NCBI GenBank assembly: GCA_021399445.1
Contig: JAJTUQ010000002.1
Location: 4,030,001 to 4,094,000 of the forward strand
Origin: Xylogone sp. PMI_703
Lineage: Eukaryota; Ascomycota; Leotiomycetes
DNA: 64,000 nt
Reading direction: 5' to 3'
Position 1 is the first letter of the stretch. Each line of letters opens with the position of its first letter. Both the position numbers and the translations under genes were made by a program. Below are positions 59,334 to 64,000 of the stretch, one piece after another. Below the pieces are notes generated by a model, which saw only the letters and a list, made by a program, of their open reading frames with translations, made no database searches and was not told the DNA's origin.

Positions 59334-62300
59334 TATGATATTTGAAGTTGTTCCTTTTCTTGTGTATGTGGAAAAAGGGTTTTGGTGATGGATCCGAGAG
59401 TGATTAGATGTTTGTTCGTGAGAAGTCCAAAACAGACGACCAGTGAATTGGAGATAAATATATATGTAGAGATAGCGAGCTTCCGGATACGAAGGGGCCC
59501 GTGATCGTTAGAAAAAAGTAGTCTATGGCGTGAAAAAGCAAACGACTGCAGGAAATCTGCTAACGGAGCGTCCGTCATGTCAGCTAAGCGTTCCTGGCAG
59601 CAGGAGGGAGAAAGAGACAGGCGGTATAGGGGGATGGCGTGCACTCACCTAAACAGCTGAAAAGTGCAAAAATCAAACAAGACAATAGACAATTAACAAG
59701 AACTACAAACAAGCTTGTGCTTTTTGCAGAGTACTCTTGAAAAGAGGGCGAGCGAGGTGTGTCTGACGGGGACAACAGATGTGGGAGGTATGGCAGGAAG
59801 AGTAGAAGAAGGAAGGAGAGGAGTCCGGAGGCATCAGCAAATATATAGGCCTGGGCTGGGGCGGGAGAAGGGGCAGAACACGCAACACATAGCAACAACA
59901 CATAATACACCACAATACGGTACATTGACTGTTACGGTACTGGGTACTGGGTACTGGGGGGGAAGATCGAACGGTGGTTCCGAGCGTTCCTCTCTCTCTC
60001 TGCTCGCACCTGGCCTGGCTTGCACCACCTCGACCAACCTTCTTCAGGCGGAGCCGCCGTTCTAGTTCTAGATCGGACACGGGATGATTGACAGTGATTG
60101 ACAACCGCGCCTGCTCTAAAATTTGATAGTGGATTAGAAGATTGCAGCCAGAACCACTGAATAAAGCGGGTAATGTTCAGGCGAGCCCTTTTTTTTTGCT
60201 TTCGGTGGTGCTGGGCTGAAGCAGAGTGGGCGGAGCTCTCTCTTCTGTGGGCGAAGAGAAAATTAAGATTTTTGCCCCCTTGGATTGGGCTGTTGCGCGG
60301 TTGTTTGTACACAATAATACAGTACAGTAGAGCAACTACTGCTGTACACTAATACAGTAACTTTCTCAGATGTGGCACCGCTGGATCACTTTTTTGGGTC
60401 TTCCTGCTTTGCTTGTCCTGGCGTGTCCACCACCGAACTGTACTGTGTATGTAGCTAGAGAAACTTTTTTCTTCTCTTTCCTTCCACTTCTCCAGAGGTG
60501 TGGACAGAGAGAAACCAGCGTGTTGCGGTGACGACACGCCCACTTCCTCAACGCTGCTTGACTCTGCTTTCATCACTGCTTGACTCGAGCACGCACGGGG
60601 GGCCCAGGGAAGCTTTGGCGGGAGGGAGATTTTTTTTAGTGGGGAAGAGGGGCAAGTCCCGGCAGATGGGCGATGAGCACCACAAATAAGGGGAAATCTT
60701 TCTTTATTCCTTCTGCTCTTCAGCTTTATCTATGCAGTCACCGCACCTGATAAGCACGCAAGCAGAGCGTTCTGCTGGCAGAAGATATGATACGCATGCA
60801 GTACTGTATCCAGCGGGACTACCACAGTTCGCAGTCCATCATACCAAGTACGATAACAGCAGTGACCATGATTACGCCTCTTTTTTGAGTTTTTCTTTTT
60901 TTTTTACTTTCTCCTTTCCACTTTCCACTTTCTCTCTCTTTCTTCTCAAGCCCACCATGCACTATGCTGCACTGCACTGCAGCTCTTGTTGCCCCCTCCC
61001 TTCACGTTGAACCGGGGTCAGGGGGAGCTTCTGGAGCAGAGCGTCCGTGCCGCCATGCATGGCGCTTTATGTGCCAGATGCCACGGCACCAGGGCCTGGG
61101 CTCGGGCGCTGCTGGCTGGGCGCACCTCCAGCCTGCGCTATTGACCTGCCCCGGAACCAGGATGACGGTGCCGGGGAAAGCCTCAGGGCACATTGGGCTG
61201 GGGGATGCTACCGTACGGTACTGTGCTCTCACGCTTGCGCCAACGGAGAACGGGAGTGGTGGTGGTAATGGTGGAGGAGGAGTCCTGTTGAAGCTCTATC
61301 TCTACTCCGTAACAGCTGCCATCTGTGATATGCTTCTGTCGTGCGCGGTGTTTGGCCCAGTCCACTCCAGTCCAGTCCATTGGGAGAGATTGTATCCTGT
61401 ACCTGTACTTTGCTTACACCTCTTGTTGCTGTAATGGGGCTTTCCTTGCGGTGTACTTTTGTATATGTACTGTATTACCCTCCACCGCAACGCCATGCCG
61501 ATGCCAGCCCAGTTTTCTTGCTCCATCTCCTCTGTGTTATGCTGTATTATCACTCATCCAGATCCAACCACCTTCTCACCGGTCACTCCTCCATGGAAAA
61601 CACGACTATACTTTTCCAGAACAGTAAGGAACCGTGTCCGTACGTGGGGGTTGGAGATGAGCTCGCCGAAAGGGGACTTGGAGAGCGGTGTACCTGAGCA
61701 CGAGGAGCACCCGTGAAATGAAGCGTGAAATGAAAGCTCCACGCAAATCTCAACTTTCCCCATGAATGTACCTGGACGACCGCAATTCCCGGATGATCAT
61801 GTGGCCACCGCCTAGCAGCCCAAGCCTCCTCCACAAAGTCGGCTCTTCGTCTCTGGCGTCGTATTTGCTGTTGCTTTTGCTGATTGCACTTATCGGGTAC
61901 CGCAGCTCGCGGGAGCACTGGTCGTACAGTACCGTACAGCAGAAACCGGAGATCAAACAACAAGGTTGCAAGGGAATTGAGCTTCCATGGCCGCATTGGG
62001 GTGCTCGGATATCTGGGCCTGCGCGGCCATGGATCGCACGGCGCACGACGTTTATTCCCTAATCCTCCATCCCCACTCACCACCCACACCTGCTGCCGCC
62101 ATGCTGGGAGAGCTGCAATGCAAAGCTGCATCTGCATCTGCATCTCCCGCTAGCTCCTCGCCTCGGTCTGCTTCCCTTTGCTTGCTGGGCTTGCGGGCTT
62201 GCTTGCGTTTCCTTTCTTCTGCCTTCTCCTTCTCCGTTCCCTCGCATCTTCTAGGTCTCTCTCCTCTCAGCCTCCTGCCTCTGGATGTTTTAGGCCCTAG

Positions 62301-64000
62301 ACGGAAGCTCGACGGGGCTCCGCGCTGCTACCAGTACACAAGCACCACCCAGGACCGATGTACACAGTACACAGGATTAGCGTCCCATAGCTACCTTAAT
62401 CGTACAGGGCTGCAATGGCCAACGAGCGACTCTTTGTTGGCCATGTGGAAATGGCAGCACCCTCAACGCGCCCGTCAAGCGTGACAGCACTACAGACCAC
62501 CCCATAGCACCAGCAGGTTTAGCTGCCATGCTGCATATTCTGCACATTCTGCAGACGGCCTCTCCAGTTCGTACCTGAGAGAAGGACGAGGAGAAGACAA
62601 GGAGGACAAGGAGGTCGTCACGGTCTCGATGGTCTGGGCGGTTCTCGAATCGTCGGGTGCGAGCGCACTGCCAGCCAGACCAAGGCACCAACGGCACCCA
62701 AACACCAACCAGCTCCCTCAACCAAGTCCCATCCAAGAGCTCTGAGCCGTTGAGATGCATTATCAAATGGCAACCTCGTATCAAAGTTCAACACCGCACA
62801 CATCCACGACAATCCTTTCTAGCCAGCTGCCCAGAGAGGTTCAACGAATTTCCTCGAGAGAAATGGGGAGGGGAATTCCGAGCACACCAGATGTCCTATG
62901 TCGCCCAACTCCGATTACGGTGGCGGTGAGGACACAACGAGCGAACCGCGGCCAGCCAACCAGCCAGCTCAGAAGAGCAAAAAAGAAAAAGTGGTGTTCC
63001 AGCTCATACAGTAATACTCCGTACTTTCGTCCTGCTCGCTCAGGAAAGGTTTCTACTTTCCCAGTCCGTCTGTCCTGGTCATCCTCTAGACCTAGTCGAG
63101 TAGTGTCTTCCTGCGCCCGTAGGAAAACAACAATGCACTGGACATCCGAGCATCAGAGCGCCTGTGGTCATTTCCTTTTTGCATGCAACACAGCAGTCAT
63201 CTGATGCGATGAACATTTCTCTCCGTTACATGTCCTGGGGGGAGCTATTCCCGTAACTCGACTTACCGCTTCGTGCTCTCGTACTCCCACAGCCCTCTCC
63301 TTCCTTTCGTATGACCGACCCCCTCGATTTACTTTCCTTTTTCCTCCCTTTTCTTGCTGGCTACTAAGGCCGTGGAGTGTCCGCATATTATCTGGTCCAC
63401 GAAGCCAAAACACTAAAGAAAATATTAATTTACTCGGAGTGGTGCCTTCGCAGCTCCTCCCCCACCCCGCAAAAAATCAGCACGGATGCTCACGGTTGTG
63501 TGCGACACGCCGCCATCGTGAGCTCTCTCCACGATGTTCCACAGGGCTGGGTTATCTCTCTGCCTTATCGCCTACTGTACGATGTCTGGCATCCCGGGAT
63601 TTGGCGAGTTGAAGCCACGATGCTTCATCGTGAAAATAAGGTTCCTCAAATTGTCGCCTCCCCAAAGAGTCTAGGTCTACCGCGTGCATATCGTTCTAGA
63701 AGCCTTTTTCGTGTGTGCGTCCGGATTTGCTTACCGTCAGTACCACCAGGCCAGGTGCCCGCAGGAGCTTAGTGGGATGTGAGCCTGCACCGCGGATGCT
63801 GAACCCCATGCAATAAGCAAAAATGATCATCTCGTTCACAACAGCGCCCACTGCCCGCCCACACTGGCGGCGTTTTTTCTTCCTCTCTTAGGTTACTTAG
63901 GTTGGAAAGCTTGCCGATCTGTCTTGATAATAAGTGGGTAGGACAGAAGCGCCGTTGCAGAGAGTGGGAATTCCCATTTCGCGGAACTCAAGGAACTCGA
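59334..64000. other. Long region without a supported gene (right edge)
   Basis: About 4.7 kb in which no frame on either strand shows a recognisable domain or plausible exon chain. The longest frames (~150-190 codons around 61583-62484 and 62755-63204) have composition shifts and no conservation signals. The stretch is GC-richer than other intergenic regions and contains pyrimidine tracts (for example 60884-60950 and 62220-62280). It also has recurrent GTACTG/CAGTAC hexamers and three near-identical short motifs at 62110-62145 (GCATCT repeats). It may be the very long promoter/leader of a gene beyond the right edge. Confidence 0.4.
59936..59956. repeat. Three perfect tandem copies of GGTACTG
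   Basis: Three uninterrupted 7-base units, followed by a G run, about 600 bases upstream of the arabinitol dehydrogenase-like start codon. The unit contains GTACTG, which recurs elsewhere in the same 4.7 kb. Confidence 0.85.

Noticed and set aside
61583..62484. Overlapping 150-190-codon frames on both strands
   Set aside because: They overlap each other, have no recognisable motif and change composition along their length, as expected for chance frames in GC-rich DNA.
1..64000. CRISPR arrays, rRNA genes, intact transposons
   Set aside because: No regularly spaced direct repeats, no rRNA core sequences, and no transposase or reverse transcriptase motifs were seen on either strand.

Overview
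The window looks like chromosomal DNA of a filamentous ascomycete (Pezizomycotina), most likely a leotiomycete. The genes are monocistronic, with short introns (mostly 46-110 nt) that have GTAAGT-type donors, CTAAC-like branch points and YAG acceptors. The families are typical of such fungi: Swf1, Ste20 with a CRIB domain, Scp160/vigilin, a QDR-type MFS transporter, a GH7 cellobiohydrolase with a CBM1, and a type III polyketide synthase. The class-level placement is an inference from overall protein resemblance, not from a search.

Left part (0-21.8 kb): a small acidic orphan protein; a flavoprotein / F-box-like / WW-repeat fusion; a QDR-like drug exporter; telomere protein Rap1 (minus strand, three exons, with an ARID-like segment between its Myb and C-terminal domains); a mitochondrial AIM9-like phosphotransferase whose sixth exon carries one extra base; the tRNA 2'-O-methyltransferase Trm7; Pex11; an Fpg-type DNA glycosylase; a 3.4 kb stretch without a convincing gene; and the mitochondrial 2-oxoglutarate/malate carrier.

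Middle part (21.8-46 kb): the DHHC palmitoyltransferase Swf1; a 1.9 kb stretch with broken reading frames; a four-exon protein with paired C2H2-like fingers; an isolated type III polyketide synthase; a small membrane protein; the ribosome-biogenesis factor Bud22 divergent from an SDR enzyme; a secreted cysteine-rich protein with six polyasparagine tracts; a 4.4 kb gene-poor stretch; and cellobiohydrolase I with a recognisable promoter.

Right part (46-64 kb): Scp160 divergent from the PAK kinase Ste20 across 2.5 kb, then a D-arabinitol-dehydrogenase-like SDR with a mitochondrial presequence, then 4.7 kb with no supported gene but with a recurrent GTACTG/CAGTAC hexamer.

No rRNA, clear tRNA, CRISPR array or intact transposon was found. 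Most genes are unrelated housekeeping functions arranged as convergent or divergent pairs, so the window is not a gene cluster. The most notable items are the flavoprotein/F-box/repeat fusion, the ARID-like region of Rap1, the polyasparagine secreted protein and the single-base frame break in the AIM9-like gene. Exon boundaries were derived by hand from frame, splice consensus and family continuity. None was tested against transcripts.
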